64,000 nucleotides of DNA from UBA1494_A sp963973975 (GTDB lineage: Bacteria; Bacteroidota; Bacteroidia; Flavobacteriales_E; Vicingaceae): NCBI GenBank assembly GCA_963973975.1, contig CAXBCF010000007.1:1-64000 (forward strand), in the 5' to 3' direction. The translations under genes were made by a program, and so were the position numbers. Below, in pieces: positions 1 through 7,707 of the stretch (positions are counted from its first letter, which is position 1; the number at the start of each line of letters is the position of its first letter). The notes beneath the pieces are model-generated. The model worked only from the letters and a program-made list of their open reading frames with translations. It searched no databases and had not been told where the DNA came from.

Positions 1-133
1 CTTGCAATAAAGTCTGGGGAAAAAGCAATGTCAGTTTCTCCATGTTCTATTTCTAAGATGTCGAAGCCATTTGTGTAATCATAAATATATTCTTTAAAAT
101 CCATGATTTTGTTTCGACTAAAAGTTACATTTA
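1..133 (-). pseudogene. Truncated duplicate of the neighbouring TonB receptor gene
   Basis: Positions 1-133 match 3476-3608, inside the intact TonB receptor gene, in the same orientation with only about seven mismatches. Read on the minus strand the copy keeps the receptor's frame (NKIMDFKEYIYDYTNGFDI, then a conserved stretch ending SPDFIA). Homology stops abruptly near 133, so the 5' part of the gene is missing; the copy runs off the left window edge, where more of the 3' end may lie. It has no start or promoter of its own and is almost certainly non-functional. It probably marks the outer edge of an island inserted at, or duplicated with, the 3' end of the receptor gene. Confidence 0.85.
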
Positions 134-255
134 GAAATATGCTTTTGTTTTTTATAAATTATAAGATGATCATTTAAATGGGAATTATGCCATTTAACGC
201 CCAAATATGGCATGTAGTGCGATTGAATCATTTCAAGTTTCAATTTAGCACAAGG

Positions 256-311
256 CAAGCCGATAAAATTGGATTTGTAATTTTGCTCACAAAACCAATT
301 TTATCGGCTTG
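256..311. repeat. Long inverted repeat (hairpin) upstream of the PIN module
   Basis: A perfect 17-bp inverted repeat (256-272 CAAGCCGATAAAATTGG with 295-311) continues inward for six more positions with one mismatch, giving a stem of about 23 bp. Weaker complementary blocks lie further out (AGTGC near 217-221 against GCACT near 345-350), so the palindrome may span roughly 185-395. There is no T-tract directly after the stem, so an ordinary terminator is not the best reading. It could be a recombination site of a cassette-like element or a REP-type repeat. Confidence 0.75.
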
Positions 312-372
312 GCGATATGTTTAATATCCATAAAATTTTATTAACCTACTTAGCACTATTTGCTATATTTAA

Positions 373-383
373 TGTTGTGTGTA
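373..383. repeat. Left 11-bp inverted repeat of the PIN module
   Basis: TGTTGTGTGTA at 373-383 is the exact reverse complement of TACACACAACA at 1752-1762. The pair brackets precisely the two genes at 412-1740. I see no clear target-site duplication outside the repeats. Confidence 0.6.
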
Positions 384-411
384 GTTTTTTTTTATGTAAT
401 TTGTAAATGTT

Positions 412-1149
412 ATGAAAACATTTGATTTCATTTTACGATTCGATGACGATAATCATAGCTTAACAGCTAAGAGTGGATTGTCAATAAAGCAGTTATCTGA
501 ACTGCTAAGTAATCTTTATGATGCAATCAATGTTCCCGTTGGTGATAAATTGGTGCTTAGCGAAATCAGGGGAAATTGCTACGCAATAAACCTAACAACT
601 AATAACGAGATAATTCACGAGAATTTAAAAGTTGTCCATCGAAAAATTGGCGAGAACGATTTCGCAGGATTAAATGCGAAGCAATTAAAATATGCAGGGA
701 AGGTAAAGTCTATTTTAGGAGACAATCTATATTTGGAAGCATATAACGACGACAAGTCATTTAAAGCAGAAGTCAAAGAAATAGATATACCCAAACTTTC
801 AGATTTTTATTTTGAAATATCAGCAGTTTACGGTATAATTACTTCAATTGGCGGAAGAACCTTAGACGGTAATATTTACGCAAGAGTAGGAGGTTTAAAT
901 GTAGATATTAAAGTGAGTTCTAAGCAAGAAGCTAAATTAATACCACATTATAAGAAAGATAGGTTAAGACTAATCCTAAATAAGAAAATCTCTGTGACAA
1001 GTAAAGAAGTTAAGAGTGCGGACTTAGAAAGTTTTGAGGTTGTAAAAGAAGAGTCTTTACATAGTGCGTTGACAAAAATACGAAACAAGGATTTTGAGGA
1101 TAAGATGTTTGATGCATTTAAGGACTTTCATAACGGAAAAGATTTGTAA
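412..1149 (+). CDS. Hypothetical protein, putative antitoxin or partner of PIN nuclease
   Basis: A 245-aa protein that I do not recognise. It is soluble, with no signal peptide or membrane segment, and has many Lys, Asp and Glu residues and alternating beta/alpha character; the last 30 residues (ALTKIRNKDFEDKMFDAFKD region) look helical. Its TAA stop directly abuts the ATG of the PIN-domain gene, so the two are almost certainly co-translated. In type II toxin-antitoxin pairs the upstream gene is often the antitoxin, but those paired with PIN (VapC) toxins are usually under 100 aa with a DNA-binding N-terminus; this is three times longer and I see no AbrB, RHH or Phd motif. A neutraliser, a sensor, or a defence-module partner are all possible. 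The function is inferred only from position. Confidence 0.7.
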   Translation: MKTFDFILRFDDDNHSLTAKSGLSIKQLSELLSNLYDAINVPVGDKLVLSEIRGNCYAINLTTNNEIIHENLKVVHRKIGENDFAGLNAKQLKYAGKVKSILGDNLYLEAYNDDKSFKAEVKEIDIPKLSDFYFEISAVYGIITSIGGRTLDGNIYARVGGLNVDIKVSSKQEAKLIPHYKKDRLRLILNKKISVTSKEVKSADLESFEVVKEESLHSALTKIRNKDFEDKMFDAFKDFHNGKDL

Positions 1150-1740
1150 ATGAAACCAATAGAGAGCTGGAAATACATATTCTTGGACACGTCTGTAATA
1201 ATTGACTTATTGCAGAATCCTAGTAGATTTGATAAGAATAAAAATCATCAACAAAGAATTATTGATACTCAAAAGCTCTTTAATTATTTTAATGATTGCA
1301 AAGAAATAAAAGGAAAGGAATACGTCTTTTATATATCTGCCATTACAATTTCAGAGTTGTCAGTTGCAATAGATACTGATTTACTTGATATTCTGTTGAT
1401 TTTATTAAACTCAGGTGATATAACTTTTGTCGATTTTACTAAAGAAATTGCTTTTAATTTATCTAGAAATATCAGAGAGCAAGCACCTGATTACAGTATC
1501 AATCAAATTTTAAGTCATCTTGAGAAAGAATTAAAAGGTGATAATCAAATTACAAATACTCGGAATTGGATCGACAATGATTTCAAAATTGTTTCAACTG
1601 CTAAGTCACTTAGAAGATTAGATGTTGTTTTAACAGCTGACCGAAGAACATTTACTCCGATTTGTCAGAAGTTAGATATTCCATATATAGAAACGTCCGA
1701 TTTACCCAAGGATATGTTTAATGAAATAAAAACCAACTAG
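1150..1740 (+). CDS. PIN-domain ribonuclease (VapC-like)
   Basis: A 196-aa PIN-fold protein. The motifs are visible: an N-terminal acidic residue in FLDTSVIIDLL (about residue 13), a Glu in ITISELS (about 69), and a C-terminal Asp in DVVLTADRRTF (about 163), the usual spacing of the Mg-binding site of PIN endoribonucleases. VapC toxins are usually 130-140 aa; this one has an extra insertion of about 50 residues in the middle. The gene starts immediately after the stop of the 245-aa gene. Known PIN toxins cleave tRNA or rRNA; the substrate here cannot be told. No active-site residue looks lost. Confidence 0.8.
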   Translation: MKPIESWKYIFLDTSVIIDLLQNPSRFDKNKNHQQRIIDTQKLFNYFNDCKEIKGKEYVFYISAITISELSVAIDTDLLDILLILLNSGDITFVDFTKEIAFNLSRNIREQAPDYSINQILSHLEKELKGDNQITNTRNWIDNDFKIVSTAKSLRRLDVVLTADRRTFTPICQKLDIPYIETSDLPKDMFNEIKTN

Positions 1741-1751
1741 GTTTCTCGAAT

Positions 1752-1762
1752 TACACACAACA
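1752..1762. repeat. Right 11-bp inverted repeat of the PIN module
   Basis: TACACACAACA, the reverse complement of 373-383, begins 12 bp after the stop codon of the PIN gene. Together the repeats delimit a compact 1.39-kb two-gene unit. Confidence 0.6.
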
Positions 1763-1930
1763 ATAGGTTCTATTGATAATGATTTTTAGAAAATAATATA
1801 TAGATTTCTATCTTTAAATTCAATTTATTAGTGTTAATAATTTCTTTACTTAAAAGATTAGGATTAAAAATTAAAAAAAAGGATTGAATTTAAAATATAA
1901 ATACGACCGAGAATAATGAAATAATACTTA

Positions 1931-1968
1931 TTAAATTAGGAGCTATAATAGTTTAACTCCTAATTTAA
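1931..1968. terminator. AT-rich hairpin 3' of the lipoprotein gene and PIN module
   Basis: A perfect 12-bp inverted repeat (TTAAATTAGGAG at 1931-1942, partner at 1957-1968) with a 14-nt loop. It lies between the convergent PIN gene and lipoprotein gene and may end transcription from the plus strand; the T-rich run at 1971-1977 follows on that strand. Confidence 0.5.
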
Positions 1969-1985
1969 TTAATTTTTAAATAGAA

Positions 1986-2008
1986 AAGGAGGTGAATTTC
2001 ACCTCCTT
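1986..2008 (-). terminator. Rho-independent terminator of the lipoprotein gene
   Basis: A perfect 11-bp stem (AAGGAGGTGAA at 1986-1996 with 1998-2008) lies just beyond the stop codon of the minus-strand gene at 2040-2498. On the minus strand it is followed by TTTTCTATTTAAAAA. The tight loop and downstream Ts fit an intrinsic terminator. Confidence 0.75.
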
Positions 2009-2039
2009 CTAAAATAATTAATTTAAACAGTGATTGAAG

Positions 2040-2498
2040 TTAACATTTATCTAACCAACCTAATGAAGGATTAGAGAGAGTTAAATAAAAATCACATGGT
2101 ATTGGCTTATCTAAAGAATTTATAATTTGACAAGTTAAACCACAACCTGGTGCAGCTAAATACAAATCTTCAGGATTAGACCCAGGATTTGTGCCAGAAT
2201 AAATATTACTTATTGCTTTAACATCTAAACCTGCAATTATAGATATTGACGGATAATATTGCTGTTCGTATTCACCCATATCCATAATTATACTATCTAA
2301 AGCATTTATAAATTCATTATCAGAGGAATAATAAGTGAAATTTATACTACTTTTCTGATTAACTTCATTACTTTTCTTAGTAACTGTGTTTTGTGAATGT
2401 TTAGAATTTGATGAATCAAAATCTTCCAACTCGTTCTTATCACAAGCTGATAAAATCAATAAGGAAGTAATAACGACTAAACTTGATAATTTTTTCAT
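2040..2498 (-). CDS. Small hypothetical lipoprotein
   Basis: 152 aa with a clear lipoprotein signal: MKKLSSL, a hydrophobic core, then LSACDK with the lipobox Cys at about residue 19. Asp follows the Cys, but the +2 rule for inner-membrane retention is not established for Bacteroidota. After the anchor comes a Ser/Asn/Lys-rich linker, then a small Cys-containing C-terminal part (PGCGLTCQ, PIPCDF, final Cys) that could form disulfides in the periplasm or at the surface. I do not recognise the family. It has its own terminator and sits in an accessory island. Confidence 0.7.
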   Translation of the reverse strand: MKKLSSLVVITSLLILSACDKNELEDFDSSNSKHSQNTVTKKSNEVNQKSSINFTYYSSDNEFINALDSIIMDMGEYEQQYYPSISIIAGLDVKAISNIYSGTNPGSNPEDLYLAAPGCGLTCQIINSLDKPIPCDFYLTLSNPSLGWLDKC

Positions 2499-3150
2499 AA
2501 TTATTCTTTTTAAAATTTATACTGCCAAAATAAATATTTATTTAGATAATTCTGTAATTTTTAACATTTTTTATGTTTATCTGTTTTTTTATCTCCTATT
2601 TGCTCAGTTTAAAAATTAATAGTCTGTCAAACAGCTTATTCCTAAAAATTTTGTTGAGATAATGGCAAAATTCAGATAGTACCGTAAGTAATTCCCTTTG
2701 ATTTTATAGTGAATTCCAAGTAATATCCATTTTTATATTACTGATAACTATATATTCATTATACAAATATGCTTACTGTTATTTCTTTGTTTGATTTTTT
2801 TGTTATGTACACTTCTCGTATTCGGCTATATTCACATAACTTGTGCTTTTATTACTGTTTACAAAGCTCGTTTTCTCTATGTTTTCCTCAACCGTTTTGA
2901 TTATTTCTGGCAATCTTTAAAGATTATACCTTCTTTTTCCCTTATCTGCTTAAGATACAACCTGCATGTTAAGATGCTACCTGCATGATTTTTACCGGGG
3001 AATTCTCCGATAAACTTCAACAGACTCATAAACTATGATTAATGATTTTTTTGGTAACTGTCTATTGATAAGCGTTTTAAATGATTGTGTCAAATTTTAA
3101 TTTTTCTAAGATTATCCTAACTACTGAAGCTTAAATTTTCTATTTGATTT
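2499..3150. other. AT-rich intergenic stretch without a convincing gene
   Basis: About 650 bp separate the lipoprotein gene from the TonB receptor stop codon. The only open frame, 2791-2988 (plus), would encode 65 hydrophobic residues with no recognisable start context and is probably chance. Small features seen: CCTGCATG twice near 2960-2987, and a near-palindrome CGGGGAATTCTCCG around 2996-3009. I see no terminator strong enough to assign to the receptor gene. Confidence 0.5.
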
Positions 3151-5622
3151 TTAAAACTTCAAATTCAAACTCACTAAATAATTTCTAAAAGCCTGAGGAT
3201 AAACAAAGTTCTCAGTAATAGTTTCTTCATAAATATAGGAGTAGGTATACCCATTTGAAGCATAATTTTCACTAAAAACATTATTTACCAACAAACGAAC
3301 GGTTGCTTCTTTAATCAACTTTGAAGGAATTTTGTAAGATAATCGAACATCATTTACAAAATAAGCATCTAGTTTTCTGTCTTCATTGGATGTGTTATCC
3401 AAGTATTGATCACTAATATATCTTGAAAGGACTGCAACTTCTAGACTGTTAAACAATTGATAACTAATTTCATTGCTTGCAATAAAGTCTGGGGAAAAAG
3501 CAATGTCAGTTTCTCCATGTTCTATTTCTATGATGTCGAATCCATTCGTGTAATCATAAATATATTCTTTAAAATCCATGATTTTGTTTTGACTATAAGT
3601 CCCATTTAATGTTATATTCAGTTTATCAGTCAATTTGAGGCCAAATTGTAATTCTACACCAGTTCTGTAGCTTTCAGCTACATTTTGACGAATAGGGGAG
3701 CCCACATCATTTAATTGTCCGGTATTTACCAATTGATCTTGGTATACCATCGCAAATAAGTTAGCAGCGGCTTGGAACTTTCTTCTTCTCAACTCATAGC
3801 CCGTCTCTAAATTATACATTCGTTCAGCCTTGCTTGCTTCAGATTTTGGAGTATTTGGAGGTAAATCGGTAAAGTCAGCTCGGTTGGGTTCGCGGTTGCC
3901 AACTGCTGCCAATAAATACAAGCTACTATTGCTATTTAATAAGTAATTGGCACCTAGCTTTGGGTTGAAAAAGAGAAAGTCTTCATCTACATTTAAAATT
4001 CTTTGATCATTGTCAACTCCAGCCACTTTATAATTGATGCTTCTGATTTGTAAATCAGCCAATAATTTCAGCTTTTTATTCACATCAAAAGTTGTTTTCA
4101 AATAGGCATTTCCATCAATTTTTTCACCTCTGTTGAAATAGTATTGATCCGTAGGAAAACTATTTTCAGCATACTCAGACCATATAATCTCACCAAAATG
4201 GTCGCCAATATATTGATTCAATCCACCTCCAAAATTAAAATTTAGCTTTGAGTTAGCTTGATAAAGCAATGAGTAGGTAAACCCGTAAAAATCGTTGTCT
4301 AACCACCTTCTTCGAATCAAGTCCGTTGAAGTGACAGTGTCTATGGTGTTGTTTTGCCGAACAAATAGGGTGTCCCAGTCATATCCATAATCATTTAAAT
4401 CATCGTCTTCTCTAAACTGCTCAAAGTACCCCTCTCCTTTAGTGTAATGAAATGAAAGATTTCCGGTTAATTTTTTTGAAAACTCATGAGAAAAATGCAA
4501 TTGATAATGATCTTGATTGTAGTTATCAACTTCATTTTCATACAGGTAATTATTATAAGTTCGACCTGAATTTAAAAGGTTTTGCGTGCGTCTTTCAGAG
4601 TATCCCTCATTCATGGCATGGGTTTGCATGCCTTCCAAATCACCCTTAAATCGTGATTCAGGAGTCCCGTACCAAGATTGATAAGTGCGTTCCTTTCCAC
4701 CAAAAGTAATCGCTTTTATTACTGTTTTTTCTCCATAATATCCACCAGATAAATAATAAGATTTTAAGTCAGATGAAGCTCGATCAATGTACCCATCAGA
4801 GTTGATTTGAGACAAGCGACCTTCAAAAACATATTTGTTGTTTATTAATCCTGAACCGAGTTTTACACTATGCTTTCGTGTATTAAATGAGCCAAAAGAA
4901 TTGTCAATTTCACCATAAGCCTTCTCGTTCATTCCTGTAGTTTGTAAATTCATGCTTGCGCCAAAAGCAGCTGCACCGTTGGTTGAAGTTCCAACTCCTC
5001 GTTGAATTTGAATACTCTCCAAGGAGGAAGCCAAATCAGGCATGTTGACCCAAAATACCCCATGTGATTCGGCATCGTTCAAAGGAATTCCGTTTACAGT
5101 AACATTAATTCGGCTGGCATCACTTCCTCGAATACGCAATCCTGTGTAACCTACACCCGCTCCTGCATCAGATGTGGTAACTAGGGAAGGAGTTTGTTGG
5201 AGCAAAAAGGGCAAATCCTGCCCTAAATTATTTTTTTCAATTTCTTCTTTACTCACATTTGTAGCAGTTCCTGGAGCATTTTCATTTAATCGAGTAGAAA
5301 AAACAATCACTTCTTCAGATTGGTAAGTTTTGGCTTTTAGTAAAATAGGAGTAGTTTCACCTTTCACTTCATTTAAGTCCAAGGTGTCGTTTTCGTAACC
5401 TATAAAAGTGACAATTAGTTTGGTTCCTTCAATCAAGCGATTGAGTTGAAATTCACCATTTTGGTCTGTTGATGTTGCTTGGAAAGAGTTTTGAACGCGA
5501 ATAGTTGCGCCAGTCAATGCTTCTTGACTTTCTGCATCCAGTACTTTTCCGCTGATGCTTGTTTGTGCAAACATTGCTATTGAAGATAAAAGTGTTGCAG
5601 CAGTTAAAATTAAAATTTTCAT
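3151..5622 (-). CDS. TonB-dependent outer-membrane receptor, TPP-regulated (thiamine uptake)
   Basis: 823 aa. Signal peptide at about 1-19 (ending MFAQ); a carboxypeptidase-regulatory-like domain at 21-100 (SISGKVLDAESQEALTGATI); plug domain at about 115-225 (GLRIRGSDASRINVTVNGI, VGTSTNGAAAFGASMN); then a 22-strand-type barrel ending in aromatic-rich LVSLNLKF, as outer-membrane proteins do. A TPP riboswitch and its own promoter lie immediately upstream, so the cargo is most likely thiamine, its phosphates or a pyrimidine precursor. TPP-riboswitch-linked outer-membrane receptors have been predicted as thiamine receptors in Bacteroidetes; specificity for this protein is inferred. Part of the barrel region (3476-3608) is duplicated at the left window edge. 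Confidence 0.93.
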   Translation of the reverse strand: MKILILTAATLLSSIAMFAQTSISGKVLDAESQEALTGATIRVQNSFQATSTDQNGEFQLNRLIEGTKLIVTFIGYENDTLDLNEVKGETTPILLKAKTYQSEEVIVFSTRLNENAPGTATNVSKEEIEKNNLGQDLPFLLQQTPSLVTTSDAGAGVGYTGLRIRGSDASRINVTVNGIPLNDAESHGVFWVNMPDLASSLESIQIQRGVGTSTNGAAAFGASMNLQTTGMNEKAYGEIDNSFGSFNTRKHSVKLGSGLINNKYVFEGRLSQINSDGYIDRASSDLKSYYLSGGYYGEKTVIKAITFGGKERTYQSWYGTPESRFKGDLEGMQTHAMNEGYSERRTQNLLNSGRTYNNYLYENEVDNYNQDHYQLHFSHEFSKKLTGNLSFHYTKGEGYFEQFREDDDLNDYGYDWDTLFVRQNNTIDTVTSTDLIRRRWLDNDFYGFTYSLLYQANSKLNFNFGGGLNQYIGDHFGEIIWSEYAENSFPTDQYYFNRGEKIDGNAYLKTTFDVNKKLKLLADLQIRSINYKVAGVDNDQRILNVDEDFLFFNPKLGANYLLNSNSSLYLLAAVGNREPNRADFTDLPPNTPKSEASKAERMYNLETGYELRRRKFQAAANLFAMVYQDQLVNTGQLNDVGSPIRQNVAESYRTGVELQFGLKLTDKLNITLNGTYSQNKIMDFKEYIYDYTNGFDIIEIEHGETDIAFSPDFIASNEISYQLFNSLEVAVLSRYISDQYLDNTSNEDRKLDAYFVNDVRLSYKIPSKLIKEATVRLLVNNVFSENYASNGYTYSYIYEETITENFVYPQAFRNYLVSLNLKF

Positions 5623-5689
5623 TTCAAGTTTTTCAATTCGTTATAAACACGAAAAACTTGGGGCAATTTTTCTTTTTTAAAAAAATCCT

Positions 5690-5720
5690 TAAGACAGGCT
5701 TATACAAAATAAAGCTGTCA
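5690..5720 (-). terminator. Putative riboswitch expression-platform terminator
   Basis: On the minus strand, just after the TPP aptamer, imperfect arms (5709-5719 with 5693-5703; GACAG...CTGTC core) form a hairpin followed by TTAAGGATTTTTTT. This is the layout of a transcription-terminating expression platform that would stop transcription before the receptor gene when TPP is bound. The stem has two mismatches, so this is tentative. Confidence 0.55.
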
Positions 5721-5722
5721 AT

Positions 5723-5800
5723 TTCCCTGCGCCCGCATTACCGGTTTCAGGTTCAAAGGGTATAATCTCAGCCTGTAATTTAAGGCACCCCAAAGAGACG
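5723..5800 (-). promoter_or_regulatory. TPP (THI-element) riboswitch
   Basis: The minus strand carries all diagnostic blocks of the TPP aptamer in order: GGGGTGCC (5784-5791), GGCTGAGAT (5765-5773), ACCCTTTGAACCTGA (5747-5761) and CCGGTAATGCGGGCGCAGGG (5725-5744). CUGAGA and ACCYUUGAACCUGA bind the pyrimidine and pyrophosphate sensor helices in known structures. The aptamer begins a few nucleotides after the NadR-like gene ends and lies about 100 nt upstream of the receptor start, so it controls the receptor only, not the transporter and kinase genes upstream. Confidence 0.96.
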
Positions 5801-5803
5801 AGG

Positions 5804-5811
5804 CAAAACTA
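5804..5811 (-). promoter_or_regulatory. -7 promoter element overlapping the NadR-like stop codon
   Basis: Minus-strand TAGTTTTG fits the Bacteroidota -7 consensus TAnnTTTG. Its TAG is also the stop codon of the NadR-like gene. Transcription would start near 5799, exactly where the TPP aptamer begins, which explains how a riboswitch in the middle of a co-directional gene string can work as an independent unit. Confidence 0.6.
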
Positions 5812-6333
5812 TATAAAAATATTCTTAGAAATTTCTTTAAGCGCATTATTTATTCGCTCTTTTCCTTTTCCTTCTATTATTGAATAAGTTGCATTCTTAT
5901 TTTCTAGCTCATTTTCATAGATTTGAAAAAGCATTTCACGATCTTCAATACTTGGATTTTCCCTAAGTGGGTCTTCTTGATACACTAAATCAGGACGTAA
6001 GAGTAATTGGAAATCATAGTTGCTTTTATTCCACAAAGTTTGGATTTCTTCAGCGCATGTTTTGTATTTAAACAGTGACCAAATTTTAACAACCAAGAGG
6101 TTCGTATCGCAAATAATTAAATTGGATGCTTTTTGAAGTGCTTCTGTTTCGAGCTTTAATTGACCTTTGGCAATTTCAATTAAATCTTTTTGAAGGTAAA
6201 TTCCTTTTCTAGCTAAAAGGTATTCTCTAGCGTATTCTTCTACCAAAGGAGCTTTGAAATGCTCAGAAAGTTGAATAGCTAAAGCTGTTTTACCACTAGA
6301 TTCAGGACCTACTATCGCAATTTTTTTAATCAT
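5809..6333 (-). CDS. NadR-like P-loop kinase (nicotinamide riboside or thiamine related)
   Basis: 174 aa from the ATG at 6333; a longer frame from 6366 would only add residues overlapping the upstream gene. Walker A is IVGPESSGKT (residues 6-15), followed by VEEYAREYL, typical of the AAA_28/NadR ribosylnicotinamide kinase domain; DTNLLVVKIW is a probable Walker B region. The domain stands alone, without the adenylyltransferase or repressor parts of enterobacterial NadR. The start overlaps the transporter stop (ATGATTAA), so the two are coupled. The usual role would be phosphorylating nicotinamide riboside brought in by PnuC; because a thiamine receptor follows, a role in thiamine salvage is also possible. 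Confidence 0.8.
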   Translation of the reverse strand: MIKKIAIVGPESSGKTALAIQLSEHFKAPLVEEYAREYLLARKGIYLQKDLIEIAKGQLKLETEALQKASNLIICDTNLLVVKIWSLFKYKTCAEEIQTLWNKSNYDFQLLLRPDLVYQEDPLRENPSIEDREMLFQIYENELENKNATYSIIEGKGKERINNALKEISKNIFI

Positions 6334-6889
6334 AAGAAAGTTGTTTTTTCCAATTTCTATAGCCAAATATGGCGATAATGGAATAAACTAAAAATAATAA
6401 TCCTGTCAAGTAAAGTTCTTTGTAAAAATACATGCCTGCAGCTATAAAATCGATTGCAATCCAGATTACCCAATTCTCAATGTATTTTTTAACAACCATC
6501 CAAGTAGCCAATAAAGAGTAAAATGTGGTGATGGCATCTAAATATGGTAATGAAGCATTTGAAAATTGACTAATCACAAATGCCATTGAAATACTTAAAA
6601 TCAAGCAGGTAGAAAGCAATATAATCAATAATTTTTTGGACATCTGCTTGATAGAAATGGTTGATTGATTTGTTTTTCCCCATTCAATCCAACCATAAAA
6701 CGACATTCCTACATAATAGGTGTTGATTAAAACATCAAAATAATAAGCTAATTCAAAAGTGATGTATATATAAATGGCTGAACTAATCAACCCAAAAAGG
6801 AAACACCACCTGTTAGATTTTGCTGCTAAAAAAATATAGATTAAAGCTGTAGCAACAGCAATTATTTCTAAAAATGAATTTACTTCCAA
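6326..6889 (-). CDS. PnuC/PnuT-family vitamin transporter
   Basis: 187 aa, almost entirely hydrophobic with about seven membrane segments, typical length for PnuC (IYIFLAAKSNRWCFLFGLIS, SFYGWIEWGK, WVIWIAIDFIAAGMYFYKEL). PnuC proteins carry out facilitated diffusion of nicotinamide riboside, with trapping by a cytoplasmic kinase; the PnuT subgroup takes thiamine. The next gene is a NadR-like kinase and then a TPP-controlled receptor, so either substrate is plausible. The start is TTG at 6889; no in-frame ATG exists between it and the stop of the upstream GGGP synthase gene. Confidence 0.85.
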   Translation of the reverse strand: MEVNSFLEIIAVATALIYIFLAAKSNRWCFLFGLISSAIYIYITFELAYYFDVLINTYYVGMSFYGWIEWGKTNQSTISIKQMSKKLLIILLSTCLILSISMAFVISQFSNASLPYLDAITTFYSLLATWMVVKKYIENWVIWIAIDFIAAGMYFYKELYLTGLLFLVYSIIAIFGYRNWKKQLSYD

Positions 6890-6931
6890 AATAGCAATCA
6901 GAATTGATGAAGCAATAAATGAAAACTTACC

Positions 6932-7684
6932 TTATTGAGCATTTATAGAATTCATTAATGGTTTCAGTTGCTTTGCAAAATTGGGATTGTTTTCAAATGC
7001 ATTGCCGATAACACATATATCTGCTCCGGCCTTAAATGCTTGCCTTAGCTTATCTATGGTATTAATGCCACCTCCAATAAAAAGAGGTCGATTGGTGTAA
7101 GCTTTTACCATTTCAATCATCTCTTTTGAAATTGGGTTTTCTGCGCCACTGCCACCATCCAAGTAAATTATATCCATTCCTAAGTACTCTCCAGCCAATG
7201 CAGTGCTTGCTGCTATTTCAGGTTTGTTTGCAGGAATAGGGTTGGAGTTGCTCATGTATGAAGCAGTTGTGGGCTTTCCTGATTCTATCAGTAAATAGGC
7301 AGTTGAAATAACCTCAATGTCTGCTTTTTTGATATAAGGTGCTGCAATTACTTGTTGTCCGATTAGCATCTCAGGGTTTCTGCTCGACAACAGCGACAGA
7401 AATAAAATTGCATCTGCGTTTGATGATATTTGATTAGAGCTTCCAGGAAAAATGATCGTAGGAATCTTGCTGTTTTTTTTAAGAAAAGAGATTGTAAATT
7501 CTAGATCTCCACTAGTTAGTAAGCTCCCTCCAACTAGAAATAAATCAGCTGGAAGTTCTGCTGCATTTGAGCAGAGTTTTTTAAGGTAAGCCTCATCTAC
7601 TTTGTCGGGGTCAACTAAAATAGCTAAAAGCTTTTTGCCTTCAGCTAATTTGTTTTTAATGACAGCTCTAACTTTCGTTTTCAA
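6932..7684 (-). CDS. Geranylgeranylglyceryl phosphate synthase, group II (PcrB-like)
   Basis: 250-aa TIM barrel. Visible signatures: KLLAILVDPDK near the N-terminus (phosphate or Mg site), LFLVGGSLLTSG, IIFPGSS, DIIYLDGGSGAENP, and PLFIGGGINTIDKLRQAFKAGAD, the glycerol-phosphate-binding loops of the GGGPS/PcrB family. It joins glycerol-1-phosphate to a polyprenyl diphosphate by an ether bond. Bacteroidota carry a group II form related to archaeal lipid synthases whose bacterial role is poorly known. The start is probably TTG at 7684. It lies between a phosphopantetheinyl transferase gene and the PnuC gene, all on the minus strand with short gaps. Confidence 0.9.
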   Translation of the reverse strand: MKTKVRAVIKNKLAEGKKLLAILVDPDKVDEAYLKKLCSNAAELPADLFLVGGSLLTSGDLEFTISFLKKNSKIPTIIFPGSSNQISSNADAILFLSLLSSRNPEMLIGQQVIAAPYIKKADIEVISTAYLLIESGKPTTASYMSNSNPIPANKPEIAASTALAGEYLGMDIIYLDGGSGAENPISKEMIEMVKAYTNRPLFIGGGINTIDKLRQAFKAGADICVIGNAFENNPNFAKQLKPLMNSINAQ

Positions 7685-7707
7685 TCTTCAAATTTTGCTT
7701 TGCAATA

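Noticed and set aside
20..134. Independent small gene on the minus strand starting at MDFKEY
   Set aside because: It is the in-frame remnant of the neighbouring receptor gene, not a separate gene.
185..395. Classical integron attC site
   Set aside because: The palindrome and bracket repeats recall attC, but the GTTRRRY/RYYYAAC core boxes are not in the right place and no integron integrase is visible. Kept only as a cassette-like hypothesis.
2791..2988. 65-residue hydrophobic open frame
   Set aside because: No start context, promoter or family resemblance; composition of AT-rich DNA read in a hydrophobic frame. Left as intergenic.
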